Program-made: the position numbers and the translations under genes | Assembly: GCA_030144725.1 (NCBI GenBank) | Contig: JASKMD010000006.1 | Location: forward strand, 6,063,912-6,127,911 | Source: Haematococcus lacustris | Taxonomy: Eukaryota; Chlorophyta; Chlorophyceae; Chlamydomonadales; Haematococcaceae | DNA length: 64,000 nucleotides | Reading direction: 5' to 3' | Shown: in pieces, positions 1 through 11,870 of the stretch | Position numbering within the stretch: position 1 is the stretch's first letter | Layout of the letters: the number at the start of each line of letters is the position of its first letter | Notes under the pieces: model-generated | The model's database searches: none | Seen by the model: the letters and a program-made list of their open reading frames with translations, nothing else | Told to the model about the DNA's origin: nothing

Positions 1-1992
1 AATGTCATGAATGGCATCGCGTCAGCAGACCATGGCTAGCAGCGCCGGGATACTCGCATGGCAAACATGAGCTCTACGAACTTGACAATCAAGGTGTAGC
101 TTGTAGGGTTTTCAGCCACGTACCCCACCGGAGCTGGACCTTGATCTCGGGCTATATCTAGAATTCAGGCTATATCTAGATTTAGATGTACATATCAGGC
201 TAGATCTAGGTCTCAGGCTAGATCTCTGGCTAGATCTACATCTAGATCTAGATCTAGATCTAGCTTAGATACCGAGTACCGCGAGCTTACAGAGGGGTAG
301 CTTGTACAACTCTGGGTTCAAAGTACCTCATAGCGAGATACGTTCCTCCCTCTTACAACATCTAGCTTTACGCATGCATGTTGTATGCTAGCGTGCATGC
401 ACCATGTGTATGCATAAGGTTCCCAAATAGACATCTCTATGTCCATGTAGTAAATAGTATAGACTAGAGATAGTAAATAGTGTAGACTAGTCGACTATTT
501 CGTCACCAAATCAGCTCGTTTCAGTCGCAACGGGGCGTACATTAGCTCACCAGACACGTCGTGCTAGTCTTAAGAACAGTCAGTATCAGTTGCTATTCTG
601 TTGATCTGCCGGCCAAAAAATTGCCCACTTCCTTATCGACGAACTCCGATGGCTGCAGCTGCTGGCCCATCGGGCGGCACGCAGCCTAAGAGGAAGCTGG
701 GAGCATTACAATTGCAGCTTCGAGATAGCATCTACAGCAAGCGCTTCTCATTTCAGGTCTCGTTTCAGGTGAGTTTTAAGGACAACGCATTTGCAAAGCC
801 GTTTGCGGCGATTGTGACCAGTCCTATAGCTGCGTGAACATGTCTACCACAAATGAACACAAGTGCAAGCCAAAGCGACAGCGTGCGGACACGACACCAG
901 ATGGACCAGCAGCAGCAGCCGCAGCCGTAGAGCTGCCTTTCCAGCGAATCGCGAAGTGCTGGAATGGTACGGCGACTCAACACTCGACTTTGACTCTACA
1001 TACTCGATTTTGACTCTATATAAATGTGCATATCAACTGCAACAATGATGACAACAAGTCTTCCCGTTGAAACTGCTAATAGCTCTGCAGTCGCCTAGGA
1101 CAAGATTTTTTTGCATGGAGCAACTAGACTATCTCTATTCTAGTCAAAAATAGTACTATTTCGACTAGTACTATATCTAGTCTATTTATAGTCTATTTTA
1201 CGAACCTTATGTATGCAGCAGTCCTACAAGCTGTAATACGCGCATGCAACATGTACCGACCTGTGTGCAACTGCAACTAGCTATGCATATCAATGCTTAT
1301 CATTCGAACATGGCCTAACAATGCAACACCTATCCATGGGGTGGTCAATTGCAGCATGATCATTGACATCACATAGATCATGCATGTGTACCATTTCCGT
1401 CCGGCAGCCATGACATGTCAAGCGCGAAGCATGGCGAAAGCCTACCATGACACCATGAGCAGCCGTGAAACCGCGATGACGAACCATAGACAGCCATGCA
1501 TCAGCCATGCCAGCTCATTGCATACACAACATGCATGCAATGGTTCATGTATTTTGTCCCTTGTACCTTGTCCTAGAAAGCATGTGGTCTTGGCCATCGT
1601 CATGATACTAACTCACGGAATACCTGCAGCCAACACTTCCTTGCACACGATGTTGACGGCACAATGGATTAGCCACCGACTTCCCACCACCTGCAGCCAT
1701 GACAAGCCGAGGTGCAAGGGACATGGCTTGAGCTCTGCCCATGCGCCTAAGCCTTGGCTATCACCTGCCTGCACCGGGCAGCACCGGGCCACCTAGCCTC
1801 ACCAAGCCATGGTGACCTGGCCTGACTGCTGCTACGACATGAGCGTCACCAAGCAGCTTGGGCCATGACTGCCAAGGGCCAACCACCAAGGCTGTAACAG
1901 AGCACTTGTGTATTTTCACACAACCGTGTATTTTTCACGGGAAACCCAAGTTGCTTGAAAAGGCCACCGCCCGTCGCACTGCGCATCGCGTA
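1..1992. other. AT-rich intergenic stretch with short palindromic repeats, no gene recognised
   Basis: I see no convincing gene. Positions 150-265 are packed with AGATCT/CTAGAT palindromic words. The block at about 409-510 (GCATAAGGTTC followed by TAGACTAG and TAAATAGT words) resembles the reverse complement of about 1140-1216 (ACTAGTA, TAGTCTA words, then GAACCTTATG). This could be a decayed terminal-inverted-repeat element of roughly 800 bp. The open frames here are short and show no family signature. Base composition is clearly more AT-rich than the genes to the right. Confidence 0.4.
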
Positions 1993-4272
1993 ATGGCTAA
2001 GAAGAAGCACAAGAAGGACCCGGGAAAGAAACAGAAAGGTTCGTGTCCCCAGCCGTGACGTGAGCCCTAGACGTGAGTTACGCGCTGTGTGATAACCCGT
2101 CGCTCCTGTTGGTTCCCTCGCAGCGTCTCGTTCCTCTCAAGGCAAGCAACGACAGGAGCGTCGGGATGGCTGGACTACGCGTAGACGTCAGGTGACGGCC
2201 CCGCCTTATGTGTATCTGCACTGTTTGTGTCCCCGCCTTGTGTCTTGGCCTGTCAAAATGGCAACTTTGCTTGGCTGCAGGTCATCAAGGTCCCCGAGGG
2301 CGCAGTGCTGCGCGGCTGCAAGAAGACGAGGCGCAAGCTGCGGGAGCACCTCCGGCTGCGGGCTGAAATCCACTCCCAGCTCCGCGTGATCGCTTCATTG
2401 TTTGTCTTGCGCATTTCTCTCACCTGCCTGGTGGGCTACCCTACCCCGGGCTTCCCCAGCGCCCCTCAGCCTCCAGCCGTGCAGCCCCCCCAACCCCCTG
2501 ATGCTCCCCCCCTACCCCCCCTACCCCCACGGGCCCCTGCCCATCCAGCACCTGCCCAGCCTGCCAGCATGGAGTTTGACACTGACTCTGACTCCCAACT
2601 TCAAGACATGCTACAACCAGCTGCAGCGGCGCCTTGTGCGCAACCGCCACCCCATGCTCATGCCAGCCTTTGAGGACCCCAGCAACCAGGCGCTGCTGGC
2701 CAAGCTGCAGGAGCTGTGCAGCACCAACCTGACGGGTGACGCCAACACCATCAACGCACACTCCATGCAGCTGGCGGTGGCCATGCAGCAGCATTACTCC
2801 AACCCAGGCAAGTAATGGTGGTGACTAGACCTGACCTAATACCTGACCTTGACCTGGATCTGTACCTGACCTGACCTGACTTGACCTAGACCTGACCTAT
2901 ACCTGACCTTAAACTTGACCTGTACCTGACCTGTACCTGACCTGCAGAGCGCTTCGTACCTGACCTTATACCTGACCCGACCCGACCCGACCCGACCCGA
3001 CCCGACCCGACCCGACCCGACCCGACCCGACCCGACCCGACCCGACCCGACCCGACCCGACCCGACCCGACCCGACCCGACCCGACCCGACCCGACCCGA
3101 CCCGACCCGACCCGACCCGACCCGACCCGACCCGACCCGACCCGACCCGACCCGACCCGACCCGACCCGACCCGACCCGACCCGACCCGACCCGACCCGA
3201 CCCGACCCGACCCGACCCGACCCGACCCGACCCGACCCGACCCGACCCGACCCGACCCGACCCGACCCGACCCGACCCGACCCGACCCGACCCGACCCGA
3301 CCCGACCCGACCCGACCCGACCCGACCCGACCCGACCCGACCCGACCCGACCCGACCCGACCCGACCCGACCCGACCCGACCCGACCCGACCCGACCCGA
3401 CCCGACCCGACCCGACCCGACCCGACCCGACCCGACCCGACCCGACCCGACCCGACCCGACCCGACCCGACCCGACCCGACCCGACCCGACCCGACCCGA
3501 CCCGACCCGACCCGACCCGACCCGACCCGACCCGACCCGACCCGACCCGACCCGACCCGACCCGACCCGACCCGACCCGACCCGACCCGACCCGACCCGA
3601 CCCGACCCGACCCGACCCGACCCGACCCGACCCGACCCGACCCGACCCGACCCGACCCGACCCGACCCGACCCGACCCGACCCGACCCGACCCGACCCGA
3701 CCCGACCCGACCCGACCCGACCCGACCCGACCAGGAGCTGAAGGCCGCCACACTGGACAAGGGCCATGTGGCGGACCTGATAGAGGAGGCCAACAAGCAC
3801 CGTCGCCTACTGGGCATGAAGAAGGAAGGCTCCCTGCAGGACACCCTGCCCCTGCCGTGCCGCATGCGCCATGCAGTGCATGTGTGCCGGTGGCTAGAGC
3901 GGTGGCAGCAGCCCCCCACCCCACCCGCACCAGGGCAGCCAAAGCGCGGCAAGAGGCGTGGGGTTGGTCCCCGGACCCTGACCTGCCCACCCCCCTTCAC
4001 CCTCACCCCCATGGCCAGGGTGGGGGTGCACTTCATCAAGGTGGACAGCAGGGTGCTGCATGGGGTGTGCAAGCAGCTGGGCCTAACCAAGGAAACCCGG
4101 GCAGCATTCACCTCAGAGCCAGCACTGAGCCATCACTGGGCCAGGTGGTTCAACACCAACAAACTTCGCAACAAGGAGTTTGCCTTCGAGAGGTTGGTGA
4201 ACACAGATGGTGTCAGCGTGTGCGTGCACTACACGCGCCCCCTTCCCCCTCCTCCAGCCCTACCTCCAGCTG

Positions 4273-4311
<39 letters not shown>

Positions 4312-5030
4312 CAAGTGCAGCAGCAGCAGCGGCTCATGCAGTGGGGCTCCCCCACATAGGCAGGGGCATAGCTGAGATGCGTGAGTTTGTGTTTGACCCA
4401 GGCACACAGATTGGGGTGGGCATCGACCCCGGCGTCACCCAGGCAGTCAGCGCAGCCTCCGGGGTGTGGGATCCGCAGTCAGGCCAGCTCATGGCAGACC
4501 AGCTGCGCCGGTGGAAGCTGACCAAGGGCCAGGTGAAGCATGCCAGCGGCCTGAACAATGCCCGCCGTGACACTGAGCGGTGGCTAGCACCGATCAAGCC
4601 CCACCTCCAGCACCTGGCAGCAGCAAGCTCAGCCGGCACCTCCCTGGAGGCCAACCTGAAGCACATCACCGTCACCCTGGCCACCTGGGATGCGGTGTGG
4701 GAGGTGTACCTGGACCCCAAGTGGGCACGGCAGCGGCTGAGGCTGTACGGAGCCCAGGACCGGGCGCTGGAGCAGTTCTTCAACAAGGTGAGGGTGGGTG
4801 GGTGGGTGGGTAGGTGGGAGGGAGGGAGGGTAAGGGACTGAGAGGTGGTGGGTTGGGCACGAAACGAAAGAGTACTTGACTGTGCCATGCCTAACCTGGT
4901 GTCACCATTTCAGCCACCATGTGTGTGCCTTGTGTGCATGGCTGCAGTTGGGAGAGGACATGGCGGAGGTGTCTATGAAGCGCCATGGGCACCTTGACAA
5001 CAGCCTCCACTGCCAACCGTCCAGGCTTGC
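1993..5030 (+). pseudogene. Fanzor-like (TnpB/IS605 OrfB-related) RNA-guided nuclease, 3'-truncated copy
   Basis: Exons read from a basic N-terminus: 1993-2038 (MAKKKHKKDPGKK), then an Arg-rich exon at about 2124-2191, then 2281-2389. A segment at about 2590-2806 and the core exon 3735-4788 follow. The core holds a poly-Ser/Ala linker and the segment GVGIDPGVTQAVS, which fits the RuvC-I aspartate motif of TnpB/Fanzor. The next exon starts LGEDMAEVSMKRHG at about 4949 and matches the LEEEAAMVSQQ segment that opens the fragment at 34337. Homology stops near 5000, before RuvC-II (DEF-TS) and RuvC-III (DRDCNAA), so catalysis is impossible. The reading phases across the CCCGA array do not join cleanly. 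Family assignment is from motifs; the exon model is inference. Confidence 0.6.
2829..3732 (+). repeat. CCCGA pentanucleotide satellite (about 151 perfect units) with a degenerate CCTGA leader
   Basis: About 755 bp (2977-3731) is perfect CCCGA. It is preceded from 2829 by degraded CCTGA, CCTGAC and TTGACC units. It lies inside the Fanzor-like gene between two coding segments, so it is probably an expanded intron. Long minus-strand frames through it (GSGRV repeated) are repeat translations. Confidence 0.95.
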
Positions 5031-6228
5031 AGTGCACTGTAGGCTGCAGCCAACAATTGAGGCTAGGCATACACACTGGGGGTGGGCCAGCAGGTTTTGC
5101 GACACATCATTCGTGGCATCTCATCCGTTCTATCCGTGTCAGTTCTCATCAGTTCATGCTTTCAGCCCCATTTTCACCCCCCCCCCCCCCCCCAAGAACG
5201 ATATACATTTACAGTTGTTTCCCTTGTGACCTACCTCTACTTTTACTAGGGTTGCAGCAGTATGCGCCAGCTCTTCAACTACCGGTTCGTGTGTAGTGGC
5301 GAAATGCCCAGCTAGAGTGCTTCGCGTGTGATATGTGTACTCTTCGCAGAAATTAGCCAGAGCAAAATTGAATATCTTGACTTGGAACTTGGTACATATC
5401 ATTTCTCGGGGATGCTACAATGGGGCTGGAACTACTAGACAGATTGCTGGGATATCGGGCAGTTTATCCGTATGTGTGTGTACCGAGTACTGAGTATGTG
5501 TGTGTACCGAGTACCGAGTATGTGTGTGCTACCTAAAGTGAGACATGGGTATGTGTCCATGTTGATGCTATGCATCGTCCAAAATATGGCAAATTACCAG
5601 TTGATCAATAAAACAGTCCTCATTATAACCAGAGCGACCTTCCAGGACCGGAAGCATCTCAGTGAAGCTTCTAAGCCTCCAGACGTCCCCAAAACGAATA
5701 GCATGGCTGGGCTTTGTCAAGAAGCTAGCATCGACAAAACAGTCTCATCACATTTCCACCTCACTTAGCCAATCATTAGACACTGCATGATCTCATCACA
5801 AGTAAAGGGCAAATAACGTCTCACATGATCCCACATGGAAGAAAGAAACACAAACCCACCATCCTTCCTAGCTGAGTATTTGGACAGTCTCAACAGTATG
5901 ATCTTATCTTTACTAAAATGCGAAGTACAACTCAGAAGATCATGCAAGCAGGAAAAGAAGCACACGTTTTGCACTGTTGCAGCAGTAGTGATAATGGAAG
6001 TGAAGTGAAATGAGAGTGATGCGGGAGTGAAGTCATATGAAAGTGGAGTATGTTCACACTACCATGTCATCAAGTCCTGCCTTCATGGGAGCCAGCATAG
6101 TGATCATGTGAGAGTCGGCCCGGGTTGCGTAGCGGCTGCGCTTGCCCACAGGTAGTCATGCTTGAGGGAAGAAGGGATGAGGCTTGCCCTGAGCAGAGGT
6201 ATGCATACATATCTACTAGTGATACTCC
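5031..6228. other. Intergenic; poly-C tract, TGTGTGTACCGAGTA minisatellite and a dispersed repeat
   Basis: A run of about 17 C sits at 5177-5193. The word TGTGTGTACCGAGTA recurs about three times at 5470-5530. From about 5640 to 5900 the sequence resembles 36850-37010 (see the repeat entry). No gene is recognised. The stretch lies downstream of the stop codon of the minus-strand channel gene and may hold its 3' UTR. Confidence 0.5.
5798..5893 (+). repeat. Dispersed repeat, copy 1 (partner at 36910-37008)
   Basis: The two segments share ordered blocks: GATCTC-TCA-AAGTAA, CAAAT--C-TCTCACA, GAAACACAAACC-ACCAT and TCCTAGCTGAGT. By eye they are roughly three-quarters identical over about 95 bp. 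This marks an old interspersed element of unknown class. No coding capacity is visible. Confidence 0.6.
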
Positions 6229-9200
6229 TCAATCTGCATCACTCATGACGAGGGCTGGGGGCTGACTGGGTGGCTTGGGGCTCGTGCTGCATGGAAAACC
6301 ACTTGAGCCCACGCTGCCTGATCCCTGTCGTGGGAGGGCTTGGGCTGCAGGGCTTGGGGCGAATGGGCTGCTGGGCTTGGCAGCAAGTGGTGAAGTGGCA
6401 AGGGGCCTTGGCTGGGCGACGGGCTGGGCGCTGGGTGCCTTCAGCTTGCTCTGCATCGCTTCCACGCGAGTCTGCATGACGCCCGGGCAGGGCGGTGCCG
6501 GATGGTTGTCGCCTTTCACCGGCCATGCCGACACGCTAGCTTCGCCGACAGGTGCCTTCAAGCATAGGTTGCTGCGAGTGGCGTTCATCGTCACGTCGGC
6601 CTGGCCACGCGCACCGTCCCGCACCGATGGCCCAGTGCTGCTTTCGGGGACATCAAGTGGGACGGAAGTGGCAGAGCGCAGGCTCGTGGGCTGGCCATGG
6701 CCGCTGAACCCCTCGGTGAAGGCCGTGCCCGCAAAGGAGCGAGGGCGCATCGTGTTTGAGATGTCGTGGACACTGTTGCTGTGCAGCGACACCACCCTCT
6801 TGCTGAGCCGCTTCAGGGACGTCATGGGGGTCTTTATGGACAAGTCGCCCTCACCGCGGTGCACGTGGTGGTACCACACGCCATACGCAGCGCCCAGCAG
6901 GCCAAAGCCAGCCACCGAGCCCATGATGATCCACAGCCCAGCCACCTGCACAGCCCGAGGTTAGTTAGCAGCAGGCATCAAATACTGACGTCCCTCTGAT
7001 GCGGGTTAGAAGACCCACCTGGCTGAACTGCAGGGAGGCGCTGTAGCCGCCAGCAGCGCCACATGAGCCACCACCCAACACGCCCAGGTAGCGTGACTCC
7101 AGGATGTTCAGGTAGTTGGCGGCCTGCACCCAGGCTGGACACAGTCACTCCGACCAACATGCAAACTCCGACAAGCCATACGATAGACGTTTGCAGGGCA
7201 GCTAGCCCTCACAGGTCCTTCTGCTCACATATGTGAAAGTGTGCAGTGCATCAGGTAGAAGCTGCAAGCCAGCATTGATAGCCTCCGACCGACCTGGGCT
7301 GCCACAACCCCCACGTTGAACTCGTCCAGCAGGGAGGGGGGCGATAGGCGATGGAATGCCATTGCTGCAGCAGCAAGATCAGCCTCAACAGTTCTACAAT
7401 GCCGCGCACGCTCTTGTGCAGCTCCACGCTGTCCCTGCAGTGGCCTCTCCCTCGGTGGCCTTCCCAGACAAGTGTGGGTGGGCTGGGCCTCTCTATGACT
7501 TAGCCTGGCGAACCGCCCCGACCCACTGCCATGCAGCATGCAAAAAGATATGGCACGCACCGTAATCGAAGGGACCAACGTTTGTGTCCTGTGTCATGGA
7601 CAGAGAGCAATCCTGCAGCCAACACAGAACAAGCATCCTATTTTCATCAGCTCCTCACTCTTTCATTCTGCATCAGGCGAGGGTATTGAAGAAGCATGTG
7701 CTTTGAGTAGGGGCCACCAGCATGATGGGGATGCCAGGGACGCAGCCCGTGAGGATGGCGGTGGACAGGCCCGTGTGGGGATAGGCCTCCGCACCGCATT
7801 CTGGTTCTTAAGGTACCACTGCATCACAGGCCGGTCCTCGATGTAGGCGCTGATGGTGCCCGCCTGGAGCTTAGCCTTCACCTGCGCCCAGCGCAGACAC
7901 AGGCCACATGCTTGTGGAGGCCGGCCAGCAGGGAGGCCGCCGGGCGGGGGGGCGGGCGGACGGGGGGGCAGGCGGGCAGGAGGGCAGGCGGGCAGGCAGA
8001 TGCAAGGGAGGGCATGATGCTATCGGTCAAGAAGGCGGCCGAACGTGGGGAGCTGGGGTTGGGTTGCTAATGAATGGCATGATGCATGAAGCACGCATGT
8101 GTACCAAAGCTTTGTGAGAGCCAACATGGGACCAGCAACTTGCCTGATTCCACGTGGCATCCCCCTCCCAGTCCAGGCGCTGTGCATATACTTGGTAATT
8201 CTTTGCCAGGTCGTCCATGTAAGGCCCATGGGCGAGAACTGGCAGGCCACGCAGGTCAGCCAGGGTGTTGAGGCCTGTCCGTGTGGCTGAGGACGTCAAC
8301 ACGGCTGCCAAGTTGGCGGTGTAGGAGGCGATGAGGATCAAGTTGGAGAAGGCAAACACCACAATCAGCAGCTGTGATTGGTAGGACAGCACCTCGAGCA
8401 CCTGAGGCAGAGGCAACAGCACCAGGGGTAGCGGTGGCAGTATGATGCCCACTACAATGCAGGAGTTCCAAGAGTAGAAGCGGGATCAGCTGAGTGTGCC
8501 AAATCCATAGTGGAAGTAGCCGTCTCACAGTATGGCCTTTCATGTCCGCTCACTTGCAGGTTGAAGCAGGTGAGGAACATGGAGTAGCTTGCATGGCGCC
8601 TGCAGCCGAGTCAGACAAGCTAACTAACCCAGGCTTTGCACACTTGTCTGCTGTGCGCCAAACAATGGTGCAGCAGCTGTCCCGCCCCTTAAGGACCAGC
8701 GCTAGGCAGCCGTGCAGCTGGCTGGTGGTGGTGCTGGACCCCCAGCCTTCTTCCTCACCATTCTGACAGCAGGCTCATGCCCACAGGTAGCCGCCCAGTC
8801 TGTAAGCAGCGCCAACAGCACATGCACACAGCTCAGGGAGCAGGCACCTCCTCACTGCAGCTCGGGCCACCCGCATGCTGCGCCCGCCCGCCCGCCCGCC
8901 CGCCCGCCCGCCCGCCCGCCCGCCCGCCCGCCCGCCCGCCCGCCCGCCCGCCCGCCCGCCCGCCCGCCCGCCCGCCCGCCCGCCCGCCCGCCCGCCCGCC
9001 CGCCCGCCCGCCCGCCCGCCCGCCCGCCCGCCCGCCCGCCCGCCCGCCCGCCCAGCTGTCAGGCTGGCCTCACCTGGGTCAGGTTCTCAATGAGGAACAG
9101 GAAGATGGGGATCATGACCGCGGTGCACACGACTGCTATCCACACGCCGCTGCTGAAGGGGCGCAGGAAGGCCCCTGCACCAGGCAAGCAGTCAGGGCAA

Positions 9201-10907
9201 GCAGGCAGAGTGGAGGCTGGCCAGCTGCAGTGACTGGCAAGCATCTTATACCCTGGCATAGCTGCTGGTTGCCACCCTTAAAGACCACCCAGGTTACATG
9301 GCCAGCTGTATGCCTTGTAGGCCTCACCACTGCTCACTCACACTTGTCATACTCGGTGGTGGTGGTGTCCGCAGCAATGAGTACACCTAGACCTGCAGCA
9401 GGGCGGGCACATTGAGCGTGGTGCAGGTGCCTGCAGCTTGCTTTGATTGGGTGTTTGGAAGTGCGGAGTGCAATGCCAGAAATGCACGTATTGCAAGCTT
9501 ACAGCAACAGCTACACAAGGCGCAACAGCACATAAACTACATGAATTATGTGCTATGTAAATGTAATGCCCAAACTATATGAAACTGGAAATGAGTTCAT
9601 CTCCAACATGGGCGCTGCTGCCTTCTACAGGTATAGCTCGCCTGATATTTGTAATCCTGGGTGACCCTGCCCACTCCAGTCGCTGATAGGTGAAAAACAG
9701 GCAACTGAAGCTTACCTGTTCGCAGGTATGGGTAGGAGAAAAGGGCGCCTTGGGCCATGCGACGGGTGGTGACGGTGATGCCTCCCAAGCCTATCACACA
9801 TTCCTGATAGGCAGCCCTGTAGGGTTAGGGTTGAAGTTAGGGTGAGGGTTAGGCGAGTAGCAAGAACAGTAAGCAGGTTGGCAGCAGGGCGATAGTCTGT
9901 CACATCACTCATGCAGAGACCACTGTTTATGTCGATGCGCTGGCACACAACAAAGCTGGTGGCCACTCACTGGCTGCTGTTGGCCATGAGGTTGACGGTT
10001 GACTGCCACAGCCGGGTACCACAGACAAAGGAGAAGAGCCGGGAGTCTGCGTCAAACGTGTCCACCTGCCCGTCTGGCACCTGCACACAGTGTGGGCCAA
10101 CGCTTCACCCAGGCAGCAGGTGCCTGCACAGCTATGGGCACATAATGCACCCATGTGGATTAAAAATAGCTGGCCTGGAACATATTCTTGCCATCAGGGC
10201 AGCAGAATAAGGCCAATGACAGCTCGGTCAGCCAAGGGCAAGGAGTACCGGCTGCGAGACAAGCCCCCCAAGGAGCAGCAGCAGCCTGCTGAGGCACAGT
10301 AATGTGTGCCCCCTTTGTTGAGCTGTCATCAGCTTACAATTAGCGCATGTTTTGTCATGCCAGCTCTACATCATAGCCCACGGGTCAGGCAATAGTGTAG
10401 GTGGTAGGCGGGCTCATGTGCCATGTGCACTGGGTTTACTCCACACAGCCCAATAACACTGTTTGAGTCGGGTCTAGTTAGTGGCTGCTAGTGGCTGCTA
10501 GTGGCTGCTAGTAGGTACTTCTGATCCGGCTCAAATGGAGGCCCTAGTGAGGGACAAGAGGGCTGCACCTCGGTCCAATTAGCAGAATTGCTCGCGATCC
10601 ACCTACAACGAACATGGTAGGGCACATGTTCGGCTTGCACGCTTGCTCAACACCGGCAGGGTTCGCACCTGACGAGGTCAACGTCCCACCCTTTGAAGGT
10701 AGAGGGCGGCGCACCAGGCGTGCATTCTGAAAACCTGTGATGCCATGTCCGGCGATGCGAGTGCGCCAGTAAGAGGAATCAGCGATGCTGGGTAGCTACA
10801 ACGGGTCCCTACCCTGGATTGGGGATGAGGCAGATGGGGAAGGCCTGGGTGCACGCGACCGACAGTAGTGCCAGCGTGAGGGTGCACCATTGTGGGGGTG
10901 CGAGCAT
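6229..10907 (-). CDS. Ionotropic glutamate receptor-like (GLR) ligand-gated ion channel
   Basis: About 14 exons, phase-consistent except where noted, give roughly 640 residues. The start at 10907 opens a signal peptide (MLAPPQWC, then an Leu/Ala-rich core). The S1 ligand-binding half follows (KGWDVDLVRW near 10690-10570, GLGGITVTTRRMAQ and FSYPYLRT near 9800-9720). M1 is FLRPFSSGVWIAVV at about 9170-9075. The pore segment SYSMFLTCFNLQ lies near 8590-8556; its exon does not join M1 in phase, so a small exon may be missing. M3 is the diagnostic SYTANLAAVLT (8452-8144 exon). S2 exons lie at about 7880-7790, 7615-7560 and 7365-7296. The Cys-containing exon 7137-7017 comes next, then M4 plus a 200-residue Ser/Pro-rich tail (6953-6229). 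There is no amino-terminal bilobed domain. One intron uses a GC donor (8143). It probably acts in the plasma or another membrane; the ligand is unknown. Confidence 0.85.
8880..9053. repeat. (CCCG)n tetranucleotide array in a channel-gene intron
   Basis: About 44 tandem CCCG units lie in the intron just after the M1 exon of the minus-strand GLR gene. The PPARPPAR frames on the plus strand are repeat translations. Confidence 0.95.
10217..10302 (+). pseudogene. Fanzor-like C-terminal tail fragment inside a GLR intron
   Basis: The frame reads [19 protein letters not shown] and ends at TAA 10300-10302. It matches the C-terminus of the family seen at 37391-37496 ([18 protein letters not shown]), with a six-codon deletion. 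It is antisense to the GLR gene and followed directly by the conserved non-coding block. Everything upstream of the last 30 or so codons is absent. Confidence 0.75.
10303..10567 (+). ncRNA. Conserved 3' block of the Fanzor-like element: candidate guide-RNA (omega/fRNA) scaffold
   Basis: Right after the stop codon lies a 265-bp non-coding segment that is nearly the same as 37497-37763. Its first 130 bp also occur at 11739-11870 and, more diverged, in reverse at about 51660-51785. It includes the small hairpin AGCTG-TCAT-CAGCT. Near the end it has an imperfect long-range stem, TTTGAGTCGG pairing with CCGGCTCAAA. The two long copies stop matching at the same point (GGCTGCA). Bacterial TnpB and Fanzor guide RNAs come from this position of the element. 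The RNA role is inference. Confidence 0.4.
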
Positions 10908-11738
10908 CACGTCCCGGTAGTCAGAGCTACTTGCGCTATGATCAAATCATGCGCCCAATCAATCCTGCCTGTCGGTGAATATGTCACCAGTCACGTGACA
11001 AGCAACCGTAACGTTGGTCGCCATCGCGCAATTAGCAGCGACACAAAGCCATGCATCGTCTTGATACACGAAGTGGGGTGGGGGAAGGGGATGGTTTCTG
11101 TTCATTTACCTTTCCGCTCGTTGAGCAGATCGAGTATTGAAGTAGTCGAGTAAAGAAACCTCAAAAGCTTAAGGGAATGCCCGCTTTCAGTGCGGATGGC
11201 CGTGTTTTAGATGGATAGCACGAACCCTGTATGCAATGTATGAACACGAAAAGCTGAAAAGATGCTCTCACTGAGAGTCTCAGCATTAATGAGCATCCAC
11301 CTTTGTGGCCTGCGCTTAACCTTCCCGCGGGACTCTTCATACACGCAGCCTCGTCTGCCTCCTCCCCTGTTGACGTCTTGGAATCGCTGAAGCGTGTGTG
11401 CAGGTGCGCTGCCCTAGTTGCGCTGACATCGGGATAGCACCGGCAAACGGCGCTTGCTGGAAAACATGTCCCGGTCGGGTGCACGTGTTGCTCCCCTCTG
11501 CCAGCTTGTAGACGCGCATCAACACAATGGTGGGGCCGTGGGCCCCTGGCCCACGCTACCTCTAGCCTGAGCTGGCATACCCCCCACACTCATCTGAAAG
11601 CACAGATGCAAAGCTGTCTCCAGCTCTTGGGTACGGGCTCCTCTCATGAAGCTTGCCTTAGATGCTGTTCCCGCAGCTGCCTAGAAACCCCTGCCAGCAG
11701 GCTAGCAGCCTCCTGTGAGCATGCTGATGCAGGCTGTC
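10908..11738. other. Upstream region of the GLR gene, no gene recognised
   Basis: This stretch should contain the promoter and 5' UTR of the minus-strand channel gene. A minus-strand open frame at 11589-11161 (142 codons) has no recognisable domain, and I do not call it a gene. I see no clear TATA box. Confidence 0.35.
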
Positions 11739-11870
11739 AAGTAGTGTGTGCCCCCTTTGTTGAGCTGTCATCAGCTTACAATCAGTGCATGTTTTGTCAT
11801 GCTAACTCTACATCATAGCCCTCGGGTCAGGCAATAGTGTAGGTGGTAGGCGGGCTCATGTGCCATGTGC
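11739..11870 (+). repeat. Solo copy of the Fanzor-like 3' non-coding block (first half only)
   Basis: Starting at TAGTGTGTGCCCCC, the sequence follows 10298-10430 and 37495-37615 closely, through the AGCTG/CAGCT hairpin and the GTGTAGGTGGTAGGCGGG words. It then breaks off into ATGTGCCATGTGCTC repeats. No coding tail precedes it, so the block exists here without its protein. Confidence 0.75.

Noticed and set aside
2836..4111. Minus-strand frames of over 300 codons made of GSGRV
   Set aside because: They translate the CCCGA satellite; the repeat is open in several frames and has no protein signature.
7663..7750. Extra channel exon reading GLSTAILTGCVPGIPIML
   Set aside because: The exons on either side join in phase without it, and it does not fit the S2 fold order.
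8712..9415. PPARPPAR proline-rich protein
   Set aside because: Translation of a (CCCG)n array between channel exons on the opposite strand.
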